Of a stretch of DNA of 64,000 nucleotides, positions 40,530-54,879 are shown in pieces. Made by a program: the position numbers and the translations under genes. Source of the DNA: Eretmocerus hayati (taxonomy: Eukaryota; Arthropoda; Insecta; Hymenoptera; Aphelinidae). Each line of letters opens with the position of its first letter. The stretch's first letter is position 1. The DNA is taken from the NCBI GenBank assembly GCA_029851415.1, contig CM056742.1, positions 144,279,121 to 144,343,120 on the forward strand, in the 5' to 3' direction. The notes below the pieces were generated by a model that had not been told where the DNA came from, searched no databases, and was given only the letters and a program-made list of their open reading frames with translations.

Positions 40530-43500
40530 ATTGACCATCATACCCCACTCTCTCCTATTTCTGCGAAATAGTCTCAAGATAGAATCTTATATCTTGAATC
40601 CAGACGTCCATTCACATTCCAATGATATAGGGTGAAGTTGAACCATTGGTTGAAACTTATTGGTCCAAAATCAGTCTGTTAAAGAATTGTGATATGATGA
40701 CGAGATACTCAGCACGATGACATTTTTGCAGAAGTCGAGCCTCGAGTTGAGCAACTTTGTTCGGAAGCATTGGTTCTAACCACTTCGATCATGAAACAAT
40801 CATATTATGCGGTTGCATACAGCGCTAAACATAATAACGTAATCGCGTCAGTCGGCGGTTCTTCTCGTAAGTATGTAAAATTGATCAAAAGAAATCATTC
40901 CGTACCACTCTATAAGGTACATAGCTGTAAGACTTGCATCGTCAACGAAAATTCTTTTGTTCATCTCGGATAAAAGAATGTATTTAATTCACGAGGGTTT
41001 TTCTTTTTCGTGTATTGATCGACGCAAGCTTGCGAACCTCAAATGATATAGCTCACGAAATACTCGATGTTGGTACAAAGCACGTGCAAGGCTCACTAAT
41101 ATAGCGAGCGCGAAACAATCGATATTGAAACAAGTTGTCGGACCCTTGCCTCCTATTCTTAGAATAAGCATGAGTCTCTAGTGAAATAATTTTGGTTGGG
41201 CAATTACAATGGGTGACCAATTAAAACGCTTTGATTCATATCCAAAATTGACGTCAACTGTTACAGTGTTTCTCTTGGGTATTTCGTTGCATGATGGATA
41301 AACTTCGTGTTTCTCACGTTGATGGATTAACTTTCCATTGAGATGGAACCTGCTGGTGTGTCACACAAGGTATTATATTTTAATTTGTAATAGTTTGCGT
41401 GAATCAAGGGAAAATTTGAACTCGCACATTTTACATACAATCTTGGTTGTAGTTAGGCAAGTGGACATAGAAATTTTATGCCGCGTATGGCTAATAAAGA
41501 CTAATATTATTTAATGAAAATCATAAACGATTCAAAATATCGTTTCGGAGCTCGATATTATGGCACCGAACTCAACTAAGCGTAGAAACAAAATTTTGAG
41601 CACTTTCAACATGGAAAACCTATGATTTGCAGGCTGCAGATTCGGCGAATGAGAGGTAATGGAGCCATTCATGATTCTGTCTTTGCACCTGGTTCGTAAC
41701 GTCGTTAGTTGGCCTTGTAGTCAAGCATCCGTCAGTTTCAAATATGTTAATGATTAATGTAGCCTACAAAAGAATCGATTGAAGCGATAAGTTTGAAATC
41801 TTGGGATCGACAGCTCATACACTCGCTCATACAGGTCAAACAACCGAATTTCAATGATATTGTGACAGTCTTCTTCTACGTGCGAATCAGACTCCTCATG
41901 CTGTTTCATTCAATCAGATTCATAGGGATCATAAGAAGGAAAACCAAAGTATAAGGTTTCAAATCTGCAGAATTCCACTGCACTCAAGGTGAGTCCGTAG
42001 TCCGCCAAAAGCTCTAAATCGGGTTACACTTTTCGAACGATTCGGAGGATATGTCGATTTTTACGCAAATGGCTAGAGATTTCACATGCATCTACAGAAT
42101 GTATGTTTAAAGGGGGCTATGGAGCCCAATGAGTTAATTTCCTACAAACAAGTATCCAGACGAGGTGTACAAAAACGTCGTCATGAGCGGCCAAAATACG
42201 ACGTCTCGAGTAAACTTTTTCTGAGTGAAATTATTATATTCCGCTTTGTAGCACCTCTCAGAAATGCATTCTATACATGCATGTAATAACCCAAATCATT
42301 TGGTCGGGTAAAATCCGACTTATCCTCCGAACGGATTAAGGGCTACTTTTAATATTGTGGCTGACTACGGCCTGGCCCTAAAGGAAATTGAATCAGTTTT
42401 ATCAACACTCATTGTCAGTTTTGTTAATTTATTTTGTAACATACAAGTAATTGACGAGCTCAAAAATGGACAGTTGACGCTATCGAGCTCATCAGAAAAG
42501 GAAAATCAGTCCTCATCCTTCTAAAAAAGATGACGAGTTAGCAACTCCGCAGTGAATGTATTTCGAGACTTTTCAATCCTGTCAAAATTATAGGAAATTC
42601 AGCATGATGCCATAAATACCATAGTTTGCAAAAACTGGTCCCACCCAAAATCATTTCCATCATGATCAATATTGCAATGGAATTTCGAATCAAGATCTCA
42701 TTTTTGAAAGAGAAGATCTAAGTGAGAACGAGTTTTAAGAGCCTAATTTATTCAACCACTTAGAAGATGATGAATCGTGAGTGTAATTAATTTAATAGAG
42801 TATAACTTTTCACTCCAGATGAGAAAACATCTCGGAAAACATCCAACGTCGGAACCGGACCAACATATACAACCAACGAAGCGCATAATTATATACGTAC
42901 ACACAGGCAAGATACCAAAAGCTACACATATATTAGAGGCAATCAAGAGAAGAGCCACTTTCGTCCAAGAAAAGCTGCTGTCATCGTCGTGAGGACTGAG
43001 TAGCTCGAAGAGCGCATACAGGTATACACACATCCAAAACAAGTGTGTGCAAGAAAATATCGCAGCAGACAGGCCGATAATGCGAGAAAAAGCTCGACCG
43101 GGCCGTTCAAGTATCCTCTAATACCAATACTGCAAGCACAGGTTAAAATACACGCAAAGTAGATCGAGTCCATGCACGATTTTTTGTTTCCAGGAAAAGA
43201 AAAAGTGGGAATACGTGTTGTTATAGTCAGGCATATTACGAATAAAGTAAAGTAAACAAAGGCGTGAGAGTTCACATGTCCTGGTCGCGAAGAAATTGAA
43301 GTATGTGTGTGTAGTGGTGAAAATGCATCGATCGCCGGCACATTTTACCAGTGTTAGAAATTATTAGCTTCACGAGTAAAAGCTGATCGATCGAATTGAT
43401 TCAGTTGAGTAGCCGTTACCCCTGATTCGATGAGGGGGTGTCGAATTTTCATCCCCTACTGAGACGAAAAGCTCGTGGATGATAAAGTCTGTGCCCCACG

Positions 43501-46500
43501 TTCAATGCCGCGCCTATATTGTTTGACGTCTTGAATGTGATTGGTGGTAGGAATAGATTCTTTGACGAAGCACGTGTCCGGCGTCTATAGTAACTATATT
43601 TTCCCTCTTTACGCACGAGGTTTTGCCTCCGCGGTCGACGCCATTGACGAAGCTTTAGTGACAGTGATAAGCTTTTCCTCGTTTCATGCTAACTTTGACG
43701 GTTATAGACTCCATCATCGTGAGCTGCCCACACGTGCTTTCGGACATATGATATAAAGAGTAAAATCATATACACGTGAATGACATTTGCTCTTTATCGG
43801 GTTTCATTCATGCGATGGGCTTATGAATGATTGAGATATCCAGAGCAATGTTCTTATTTTTCTGGCTTCACCGGTTTTCCAACAGTCACGTGTTTTAATG
43901 AATGGAATGAAGCTTTTTTATCTGTTTCAAAGACATTTATTAGTTATTTATATGTCGGATGGACTTCAGAGTAGGCTGAGATTTTGACAACACTAGCTTG
44001 ATGGCCAAAATTTGGAAAGTCAATTGTTTATTTTTAATAAGTTTATTTGCAGAGACTCGTTGCAATTTTGAATAACAGTTTGATTGAATTTATTCAAATG
44101 ATATGAGTATTTCATGACAAATTCAAGAAAAATCTCCCAAAATTGAGCAATAGCATTAATTTTGACTCAATTGTACTCAAGATTGCCATATTCCATTCAA
44201 CAGAATTTTTCAATCAGTGTTAAAGCACGATTTTTATTGCATATTTGAACCAAAATTTCAAAATTTAGCGTAAGTGGAGTCTTACTCAACGATTGCTCGG
44301 ATAGATCAATATTACTTCATTTTTGTAACTGTCGCAAGTGTCACAAAAATCTTCAAAAGCATTCTGTAGGCTATCACTTTGAACGTAAAATCTGCATCTT
44401 CTGCTGAAGTCTTGCAACACCAGTTTTAAAATTCTACGAGTTATCAGCAGGAATTTTGTTGTAGCCATTCTTGGAAATTTTTTTTTTACTAGACCGTAGG
44501 AAAAAATTGGGTATTTCAATTTTATTTGCTGATAAATTGCTTCGGAATGTGAATTTTGTATCAAATTATGGGTGAAAACAAATTTGAAATACTCAGTGCA
44601 TTCAAAATTTTTGATAATAGTTATAGAAAGATGAGTAACCAGACGAGAATGCAAACAGCAAAGTAAATTTCGAGCCAAAATTTCATCTGTACACAAATTT
44701 TGGCAATCCAAACGAAAGCTTCCGCTTCGCACATTATCCGCCGATTCATGAAAGCACCAACTTTTGTACAAAGAGTATGTAACATAAGTATACTTGCGCT
44801 AATCGAAGTCTATATTTACGCAAGCTATAAATACCAACACTTAATAATTTATATTCGAGTTCATATTCTCACCCAGGCAAATGAAGCATAAACTTCTATA
44901 GCCTACCGATAATTTCATCCTTCCTAGAAAAAGCTATACCCTCGTCCAACAAACCTCGACCATCAAGAAAACCGGCTGCAAGCTTGCACACACATGATTT
45001 GCATCATTATCCTCAAAATGAAAAATTATCGTGTAAGCTCTCTTTTACACACTAAGCATCATTAATTAAACTTCAGCAAAGGTGTTGCGGGGGTATCATC
45101 GACATATAATTCCATTCCAAGTCTGCTATACGCGAAAACTCGTAAAGATAGAATCTTGAACCACCGGCTTAATACCAATGCATATATCGCACATTTTTAG
45201 TTGGCATGGCGTTGCGCAGGTGGCCATGGCGACGGATCGTGTGGAAATCGCGCGCCGCCACCACCGCCACCGTTGTCGGATCAATACTCTCTCTCACTTT
45301 ACTAACTCTGGCGGCTACAACCACCCCTCTATATATAATATACATCCGCGCCTACCCCCTCGTCTGGGTTGTCGAGCCCCCAGCCAGGCTTTTATATATA
45401 TATGAACCCGTCGCGAGCGACACACGCGCCCCAGACTAACACACACGCACACATACTCGAAAGTTTTGCCGACAGGGTAGATATGCCGGTTAAGATGCAT
45501 CCCTTTGATGAAAAACCCGGAAAGCCTCGCACGTGTCTCGAACTATTCGAATTCTATCATCTCGTATAGATACAATTTTTTTTCGACCCTCTTGAAAATA
45601 CACACACACACAAACCTATAGTTTTGATAGTTGAGATATTGGGGGGTGGGTACACGGGGACGCACCCTACGCGAATGCATCGAGATATTTGCGATTATAA
45701 CGCTTGCGCAAGGGGCTTCTCGATTGCTCCAAAATGAGTTTGAGATGACGGAATGATACTACCAGATGGAAAAAAAAGATCAAAATACAAATTCTTACCG
45801 TAAACTGACGTATGAAAAATCACAGCCAGAGTTTGTATCCCCCGCCACACAAAAGCTTGACCTTATAAAATTTGGTTCAACTCTGTGTATCTGCAGCAGT
45901 CAACCAGCCACCGGCTTCCAAATCGATAAAAAGATTTTCCAGTCGGATGTACTACTATGAGTATCACAGCACTTGCGGCCACTCTTTTCTATATTATTAG
46001 CAAAATCACACAGGCCGTCAACGAAAAAAATGCACAGAAATTCGACCCAACCCGGCACTATCTACTTTCGCAGTTATAGCGCAAGAGCGGGGGATGAAAA
46101 TCCGCGCACAATTGCGGCACCGAGCGTGTTATTTTTTGACGATATTCGTTGCTCTTTCTTTATTGTGTGCTAATTTTTTTTTTTTTGCTATTACTTTACA
46201 CACTCAAAAAATGAGAATATATTTGTGTGTATAGTGATGGTACACGTTTATATATTTAAATTATAAACGACAAACTGCGAGGACTAAACTTCACTAAAGG
46301 GAAATAAAAGAAACGAAGTGAGATAGAAACGACGTGCACACGGGTGCGCGCGCGCGACTGACGGCTCAGCTCGGACTGACACTCTCGTACCAAAGAACCC
46401 AAAGCTTAGCCTCACCACATCAAAAAGTGTGTATAGTAGGCATATATAGTGCAAGCTCCATCTCTGTCATGCGCATTATATACATTCGACCGGTAGCAAA

Positions 46501-47170
46501 CATAGCGAGGTGGAAGATCGTGAACCCTCGTGTAGACTCGACAACCCTCGCGCTGATGCTTTTATCCCTTATCGTTAAATAAGCGCACGCCACTCCCTCC
46601 ATTCCATGCACATATATATATCTACACACCCACCCCTGGGAAATGCACGGGCTGCCGGCTGACTATAATGTGTACTGCGTGAACCCCCGCGAATCGAAGC
46701 ATATAAGTGATGGAGAGTGAGAGGGAGCTTTTCGCGAGCTTTCGATGCGTGGTTGAGCTATACGAGAATCATTGCCATGCAATGGGTGCTTGATGGTTGC
46801 ATACTCTAGCTGGGTTATTGATATTTTCTCGTGGATGGGAGTGGATATTATCAAAGGGGTTGTTTCATGGGATAATTTAGAGAAAAAATATAATTGGGAA
46901 AAGAAAATCCAAGCCTAGGACATGACAGTCTCAAGGACAGATTTGTCAGGACGAAACTCGATTTGTTCATACTATGGACTTTTTCAAAATGAGTTATGTT
47001 GACTTCGCGATCAAAAGATTTAAGATCTCTTAAATAATGATTTTGATCCTGAAAATCAGCCTTATAGGAATTGTGGGATCCTCGCCCATAATTCAAAATC
47101 TAATGAATAATATAAGTAACTTAGTACAAGTTTCCCCGCAGATAAAACAACTTGATTATACGTGAAGACA
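40530..47170. other. No recognised gene; one longer - strand ORF and a GC-rich patch
   Basis: The longest frame is 44,286-44,771 on - (161 codons). It has no recognisable domain and may be chance. The interval 45,180-46,640 is richer in GC, CpG and short TATA-like tracts than its surroundings. A good minus-strand donor (TTTACG^GTAAGAA) occurs at 45,796, so a 5' exon could sit here. No protein family was recognised. Confidence 0.3.
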
Positions 47171-47176
47171 ACTTCC

Positions 47177-47505
47177 AAGGGGAGAACCAGGTGATCGGAT
47201 CATCAATCTTGTCCAAATCTTTTTTTACAGGTTTGGATCACCCGGTATATGAAGAATCCAGAGTAACTCCATCAAATGGACCCTCTGTTCTGAGCTACAG
47301 CCAGAAACGTCAACATTGCTAGTATATCTATACATATGACTTTTTAACATGGGCCTATACGAGCAATGATAATGTCAGTGCTTGTATCTCTGAACAGGAG
47401 ACCCATTTGATAGAGTTACTCTGGATTCTTCATAATTAAGGTAGTACAAAACCGTGAAAAAAATTTGGACAAGATTGGTGATCCGGGCACCTGCTCTTTT
47501 CCTTG
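47177..47505. mobile_element. Short foldback element, CAAGG-GAG family, copy 2
   Basis: Arms begin CAAGGGGAGAACCAGGTGAT and end with the diverged complement; pairing runs to a centre near 47,340. The inner block AACATTGCTAGTATATCTAT..GGGCCTATAC.GCAATG matches the 17,000-17,330 element. Confidence 0.75.
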
Positions 47506-48814
47506 TTAGTGACAGGCAGATGCATGAAATACTAAACCCAGATATTTATCTCTCAAAAGATTTGGAAAGATGATTGAAATTTTTAGAATGCCTAACCCAC
47601 ACTTGAGCAAAACTGGCAAAGTTCTTGACCTTGCCTAATGTTGTTGCTTTTGTTATTGGTCATTAATTCGGGATGTGATAGAAATTTGAAACCAGGGAAT
47701 TCAAGCTTAGAGTCTTTAAGGCTGTCTTATTGCATAAGTGTGCAAAAATTGGCCTGCGTGCCAATTCACACGATAGCCAGATTTGTATTATAGTTCATCT
47801 CATTTGAACATTACCTTTTCATAAATTGTCTGGAGAGTTCATTCTTCCTCAAATTTAATATGTACAGTTGAACTTATCCAAATGGGACCTGAAGGGGACA
47901 ACATATTCATCCCAGATAGAAGGGTTTCCAAGTTAGCCCTTTCTTCCCACAGAAATTTCTCCAAGCAACCGAGATCCTTTTCCTAAATAAGGAGGTTTCC
48001 CAGTTAGGCAATTCCTACTCAGACAAGTTTGACTGTAGCAATTTCGAGTGTCTCACAGAAATCATTCTAAGATGCCCCATTGTTTCTCAGATGACAACTT
48101 TTTACAAGATTCAAATTTAGTACATTTTGGAGAGTCGACCTTCGAGTCAATCGAAATTATTACGGCCTAACTGATTGGAAATACCTTCAAGCCAACATTG
48201 ACATTCATTTTCTTTCTACCCAGTTACATTTGTTCATAATGTGGATTAAACATGTTCGGCACAAGGGGCAATTTCAACGTAGGAACATTCTAAGAAGTAT
48301 ATTCTGCCATCTGATACCATGATTCAACCAGAAGCTTTTGAACTCGAAAGAACCTCACTGTAAGACGAAATTCTTCCAGTCAGATAAAAATCGTACTAGA
48401 TCACAACAAACCCGCCAACCTTGTAATGTTGAATTTCAGACAGTAAGTCTGACCTCAAGAATTTCTTCTAACACTGCATTATGTGACACGAGCAAGTTAC
48501 TCTTAAGGAAGGTTATCCCATCGCTCATACCGATCACTTTCCTAAAATATTCTTAAAATCCCATGCAGGTTTTCGAACTTTCCGTTGCAGTGATGAGCAT
48601 CTAACAACGATTCTTCACTTGAAGAATCAATGAATATGTGAAAGAAACTTGGACTCATGAGTTTGTAAAATAATCATATGGCAATACCAAGAGTCAGTTT
48701 TGATTCTCTGAATAGCTTCATAATTGACCGCAAATGACCGACGCCTCAAGTTGTATTATGAAAGTAATAGTTATAGCTGCATCGCATGAGAATTCTCCCG
48801 AGTTGTGCAGGAAT

Positions 48815-50577
48815 GGGCCCATTCATTGGGACACATTTCGGTCGGATCGGACGTAGTCTAGGCGCCCACCGAGGCTCCCGTGGCCACTTCAATTCCCCCG
48901 GAAAATCTTAACGTTTTCCTACGTATTTCGATGCGCTGAGTCGATTTTTCGAGGTCGCTTTTCCGAATTTTGATTACTTTTTTTGTTATTAACAATTTTG
49001 TGTGCAAAGTTGAGATTTTTTGCAAATATCTCGAGTTATATGCATTTCCCGGGAAAGCTTCATCGGATCAAAGTTGTAGATCGTGGAATTTCCCACAAAA
49101 AAGGTCCTCACAAGTTTCCTGGGAAATGAAAACCCCAGTCGGAAAGAGCGCGAAAAGCGCTCGGCGCGGTTAACATGCGTTTAAATGGAGCCGTCGACGG
49201 TGCGCTGTTTGATGCACTGCCATTTTCACAATTTTCGTTTTTTTGCGAAGCGACCTGGCTCATGTTGTAGAGGAACAAGTCTACTTTGATATGGTACGAA
49301 TTAAATTTAGAAGGAATCGAATAATTTTGGACTTTTGACGAGACAGAAAAAAAATCGAGCGGACGGCATACATGTGTGCGTGTGCGACAAGCACACGCAC
49401 ATAGTGTATGAGCCCATCGCACACGCACACATGTATCCCCTCCGCTCGATTTTTTTTCTGCCTCGTCAAAAGTCCAAAATTATTCGATTCCTTCTAAATT
49501 TAATTCGTACCATATCAAAGTAGACTTGTTCCTCTACAACATGAGCCAGGTCGCTTCGCAAAAAAACGAAAATTGTGAAAATGGCAGTGCATCAAACAGC
49601 GCACCGTCGACGGCTCCATTTAAACGCATGTTAACCGCGCTGAGCGCTTTTCGCGCTCTTTCCGGCTTGGGTTTTCATTTCCCAGGAAACTTGTGAGGAC
49701 TTTTTTTGTGGGACATTCCACGATCTACAACTTAGATCCGATGAAGCTTTCCCGGGAAATGCATATAACTCGAGATATTTGCAAAAAATCTCAATTTTGC
49801 ACATAAAATTGTTAATAACAAAAAAAGTAATTAAAATTCGGAAAAGTAACCTCTAAAAATCGACTCAGCGCATCGAAATACGTAGGAAAACGTGAAGATT
49901 TTCCGGGGGAATTGAAGTGGCCACGGGAGCCTCGGTGGGCGCCCAGACTAACGAACCGAACCGATCGGACGAACCGAACGAAACGAATGAAGCTAAAGGA
50001 TAGTAAAGTTTGTTTGCGTTGAGACTGAAACTCTACGTCCCGTCGTGAATGGGCGAGCGCGCGGGCCCGAGTGTTTATGGCCCAGCTCTAATTACCTACT
50101 TCTAAATTGCAAAATTGTTTTAAACCGCACAAAAATTTTTGCAAATATTCAATCCGTCCTTGTGCCTTCAATACGATCTCATAGAAACTTGAATCGTGGA
50201 AATCGGTTGATATAGAGTGATTTTGTGGCTAAAAAAATTAGTTATCATGAGCATACATTTGCCTCGGATAATCACTGAATATCAACCGATTTTCACGATT
50301 CAAGTTTCTATGAGATCGTCTCGAAGGCACAAGGACGGATTGAATATTTGCAAACATTTTTGTGCGGTTTTAAACAATTTTGCAATTTAGAAGTAGGTAA
50401 TTAGAGCTGGGCCATAAACACTCGGGCCCGCGCGCTCGCCCATTCACGACGGGACGTAGAGTTTCAGTCTCAACGCAAACAAACTTTACGATCCTTTAGC
50501 TTCATTCGTTTCGTTCGGTTCGTCCGATCGGTTCGGTTCGTCCGATCCGACCGAAATGTGTCCCAATGAATGGGCCC
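48815..50577. mobile_element. Outer foldback element interrupted by a second foldback
   Basis: Inverted ends are GGGCCCATTCATTGGGACAC and its complement. The left arm (to about 48,853) resumes at about 49,951 after an insertion. Together these parts pair with the right arm, 50,240-50,577. Without the insertion the host element would be about 670 bp. No coding frame. Confidence 0.8.
48856..49948. mobile_element. Inner foldback MITE with TA duplication (nested)
   Basis: 1,093 bp, flanked by TA (48,854-48,855 and 49,949-49,950). Inverted ends are GTCTAGGCGCCCACCGAGGC and GTCTGGGCGCCCACCGAGGC (read inward). The arms are near-identical over about 540 bp each and meet near 49,395. It interrupts the left arm of the outer element, so it is the younger insertion. 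Confidence 0.85.
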
Positions 50578-53500
50578 TTATAAATACCCACGCCGTATCC
50601 ACGAGTAAACACTATAAATATTTCTAGAAGTCGCTCGTATAGAGACTCAAGCATTTCAGTCATCGTAGGGCGATCATTCTCTCATTTTAGTGCACACTTC
50701 CAATAAAAAAAAAAAAAAAAAACGTTCAGTTGACCGATAGACAGAAATATGATCTTGTAGGCAGAGTAAGAAAAATAAGAAACTGAAAGAACAAATAATA
50801 AGAAGGTCAGTGTACAATTTTGAAAAGTTTCTTTCAGGTGTATATACTCGAGATAAAACAAGACTTGTTGAGCATGAGCATTCAATGAAAAGACTATTCT
50901 TAGCTGTTTGATACAATATAGAGACCAGTTGAGACTATTCTCACTGTAATTTCAAAAGCAACAAGGTAAACTGCTCAACTTTTGACGATGCTTTGATTCT
51001 TGGCTACAATCTATGAGCATGACAGAAGTACAATTCAAGCAACCGAGCTATAAGATAATTCAACGTCATATCAACAAATGGGTGCATGAATAAACACATA
51101 GGCCACACGACTTGGAAGAAGAACGTAGAACTTTTGATTGAAAATTTGACGACAAATGATCGTGAAGGAAATAACCAATAAGTTTCAGAAGTATGACAAT
51201 TTGTTTCATGACTTCCTGGCGTTCACAACATCAAATAACCATCATTCTTGAAGAAGTGTCACTTCAAACTCCCATCATGCATGAATGCGATCTCACTGCA
51301 CTCAACCATTATCCGAGACAACCAATATGTCCTCAATGTTCTCCTTAGGTGTCTACAACTTGTTGTCAGATCACAGAAGAGAGCTCCAAAATATGTGGTT
51401 GCAACATTTCGTCGTGCGTTATAGTTATTGGCTCTTTCTGTCAACATATCGAGATGCTTTCCATTATTAATCTTTTTTACTTGGGAACATTAACGATGGT
51501 CCATGCATGCTCTAGTTTCGTCTTTGGTTTGTAGAACGTCAATTCATGATGAGTACGCACGGCTCATCTTCTGGTAAGAAGGGAAAAAGGCTAAAATTAA
51601 TGTCACCAGAATTGAAAAAGAAAACAATCGTGAAGACTTCATCAATTGGAATTGAGTGGTTGCCATGAACCAATAAAAAAACTGTCATAGAGTCCAATAA
51701 CATCAGTCGATGAATGTTCTCTAAGAGAATGTGAATGGTGTATCAAAAGCCTCGTCAAAAGCTTCCTTTTATATGTGGTGCATAGGTCATAAAACATGCT
51801 AACTTATGTCGGTTTTATCATACATCAAAGAACCAATAAAAGATCAAGTTGATCTCTTTCATACACTCCTTGAACATTTTGTCACTATCCAACCATGACA
51901 AAAGAGAGTCAACATCCGTTTATAAACATCACACGGTAGCATGAGTGTTTTCATTTTATTCACAATAAGTAAAACAAGCGGCGTCTTTACCGTGTTTGGC
52001 CATTCCCAAGGTTTACCTGCTTCCCAGCATTAGTCATAGAAATAGCTCTTAGAACTATGACGAATTGAATAAAATATAAGATTTCATAAAATTTAGGTAT
52101 TGCCCACAAGTTCACAAAGTTATGTTGGATTCTTGCATCAATTATCGAAGCCACACGTCTAAATCCAGTCAGAATGAATCAAAGCTCCTCCTGATCCAAG
52201 TAAAGGGTCATAACCACGGTATTCAAACTCCCACTGAGCACCATTTCAATGAAGGCACTCAGGCATCCACAAAATGGTGGTTACCCAAGCGAATATATAT
52301 CGAATGCAATGGTAGAAAGCTCGCGGCGGAATTTAATCATCGAGTGGCATATCGTCGTCTGATGAGTCTGTGACCTCTCTGCTCGTTATCCGTGCAGCCG
52401 AGAGTACAGCCCCATCCAGGGGGGGGCACTTCAACCCCCCCCCCCTCTCCCCATCATCCCTGCCCAAGCATGTAGTATATAGCTTTCCGTTTCCGTTGCG
52501 TGCTGAACCCACCGACCTATTCTCTCTCTCACTCTCACCCTTCGTCTACTCTCCTGACCCCTCTCATCGTCATATCAGGCTCATATATATATAGATATAC
52601 ATAGTTCCCTGAAGCGTAGAGCAAAGCTGGGTATCTCTTTCTCTCTCTCTCTTTTGCTTGGGCATAGCTTACTCGCGCATGTTTCAACTCCTCAGTATAG
52701 ATATACGCTGGGTTGGCAAAGCGACACATGGACCCAAAGGGAGCAAGTGAGAAAGAGAGATAGAGTGGCGATCAATACCGCGAGCGTTGCACCCCCTGAC
52801 CATGCCTCTCAACCATCACTATATACCTCTTGGAGCGCCGGCGTTTCAGACATGCCGCCACCGCCAACGCCACCACCGCCGCACCCCGCTAATTTATTGC
52901 ACATGTGAGCAAGATGTATAAATTTTTTTGGTGTCTTGAGCGATGCTTTTCAGTCTCTTTTCTTGTTGTCAGCTTGTTTGTGGTTTTGGACTTTGCTGGG
53001 TGAAAATAGAGCATAGATTACCGGGAAACATAAATGACCTGTAAGATACTGTGCATTTGTAGGCTTTGCAAGTCAAAAATCCTGAATCAACTTTGGTCAG
53101 TCCTTCATTCTCAGTAAATTTTCCTCGATAACAAATTTCATGAGAATCTAAAGCTATTCGCACGACAAATTTCAAGAACACTCTGGCTGTCATAATATGA
53201 TCTAGACCGATATTACAAACGATTCCTGCACAAATTGTAATAACTTCTTGTGAAGATTTGATTTTAAATTGAGTTCTTTGCAAACTGGTAATTCTGAGAA
53301 CTAATCACAAAAAAAAATTGGAGATGAAGCACGTCTGTGACAAGACTTAATTTTCAACAATACAGTATAAAATCGGAGGCAGCTATTCTCTAGGGATTAT
53401 TAGTTAGGGTAAATTCATCAAATTTTCAAAACAAACCGTCCTCTATGATTTCAAGGAAGATTATAAAAGGTTCAAGAAGTAATAATCAAAATTTCCGCAA

Positions 53501-54768
53501 TTAAATACAGCAACGATATCACAATCAGAGTTTATACATAGGTTTGGACTTTCTCCATAGATCCATTCAGAATCGTTGGTCTAAAAAAAAATCGAAGAAC
53601 CACTCGGAAATTTTAGCGAGAAAATCTGCGAGACAATTTCACATTGATTTCTACGAAAGAGTTTGTAGGGTTTCTCATGAAATGTCCCGGCGCAATCTAC
53701 GAAGTATCATGTCTATACATCATCTCACATAGACATTTTTGAGAAGTCTGCCAAAAGTCCTCGAGAAATCTTTGCGTGACCTAAAGAAATTGTCGACATC
53801 TACTTGGAACCTTATCGACGAAATAATGGACTCATTCATGGATTCTTGACGATGAAGACAACAAAATTCAACGTTATTTCTCTAGATATTCGAAACGGCA
53901 AACATTGCCATGATGGAGTACAAGATGTCTTTCAAACTGGTTCCTTCAACTACAAGTTGTTAACTTTTTAACCAAATTGAGATCCAAATCTTTTCTCTGA
54001 CACAACCACTCGTGTCCCACGTGTACAGTACGGTCACGAAACACTCTGGCCTCGTCGCCAATCTGCCGTATATAACCGGCACTTGAAGAAAGGGGCGAGC
54101 AAGCAATAATCTGCGCCCACGTGGTTAGACTACTGCTAAGCTGAGAAACATCGGAAATTATCGATCAATTGAGGGAGATGGATAGGAGAAGAGGATGAAA
54201 GGGGTTCGAAGAACATTTTGTCTAGTATCAGACAAAATTTTGGATCATGATGGATTGAAATTTGACATAGTAATGACATTGTCTCTCATTTGGAATGCCA
54301 AGTTTTCACACACCTTTTGTTCCCCACAAAATATTCAAATGAATCAAATCACATAATTAGGTGATAGCAAATGATGTTTCTCATGGAGGAGGGTTTGGGC
54401 CCAGAGCAACCATAGTAGATGAGGACGATGATGATAATAATGATAATCATAATAAAACAATTCATGTATTGAATATCGTATACACTCAGAGATTCTCTGT
54501 AAAAAAGCTTTACTATCTGAAATAATGAAAATACACGAAGTCATTCAAAATAAGTTTGGATGTCGCAATGATGATTCAACTTGCATCATATTTTTGAAGA
54601 ATTGAAATGATGAATGTTTATAAGTCGTCATTGTGAAGGAAGATCCTTTTTCGCCCTAAGGATTCAAATTTTGCATAGAGAACTGTTTCGTGTACACGAG
54701 GTTCAATAAAAAATGATTCATAATAAGATGTAGAATCATGATTAGTGAAAAATAATTAAAAACATAAA
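50578..54768. other. No recognised gene
   Basis: AT-rich sequence with short overlapping ORFs only. The patch 52,380-52,910 is more C/T- and GC-rich, with homopolymeric C runs near 52,434-52,446 and TC repeats. Tandem TATAAA boxes at 50,580 and about 50,611 with TTTCAGTC near 50,655 could be a weak + strand promoter; evidence is thin. Confidence 0.3.
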
Positions 54769-54778
54769 AATAACATAC

Positions 54779-54876
54779 CGTTGAAAGATGAAAACTCAGA
54801 AGTCGCTGAACAGCACTGACCCTTTGATCTGTATGCTACTGTTCATCAGTCAACGTCGGCTCAAGTCTTTATATAA
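54779..54876 (-). promoter_or_regulatory. Candidate TATA promoter and first exon for the - strand (ELAV?)
   Basis: On the - strand TATATAAA (54,875-54,868) is followed about 30 nt later by AACAGTAG, an arthropod CAGT-type initiator near 54,841. About 60 nt of sequence then ends at a splice donor, CAACG^GTATGTTATT (last exon base 54,779). This order suggests a spliced first exon. The nearest downstream acceptor known on this strand is the ELAV 5'UTR acceptor at 31,511, which would need a 23-kb intron. The link is inference. Confidence 0.35.
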
Positions 54877-54879
54877 AAC

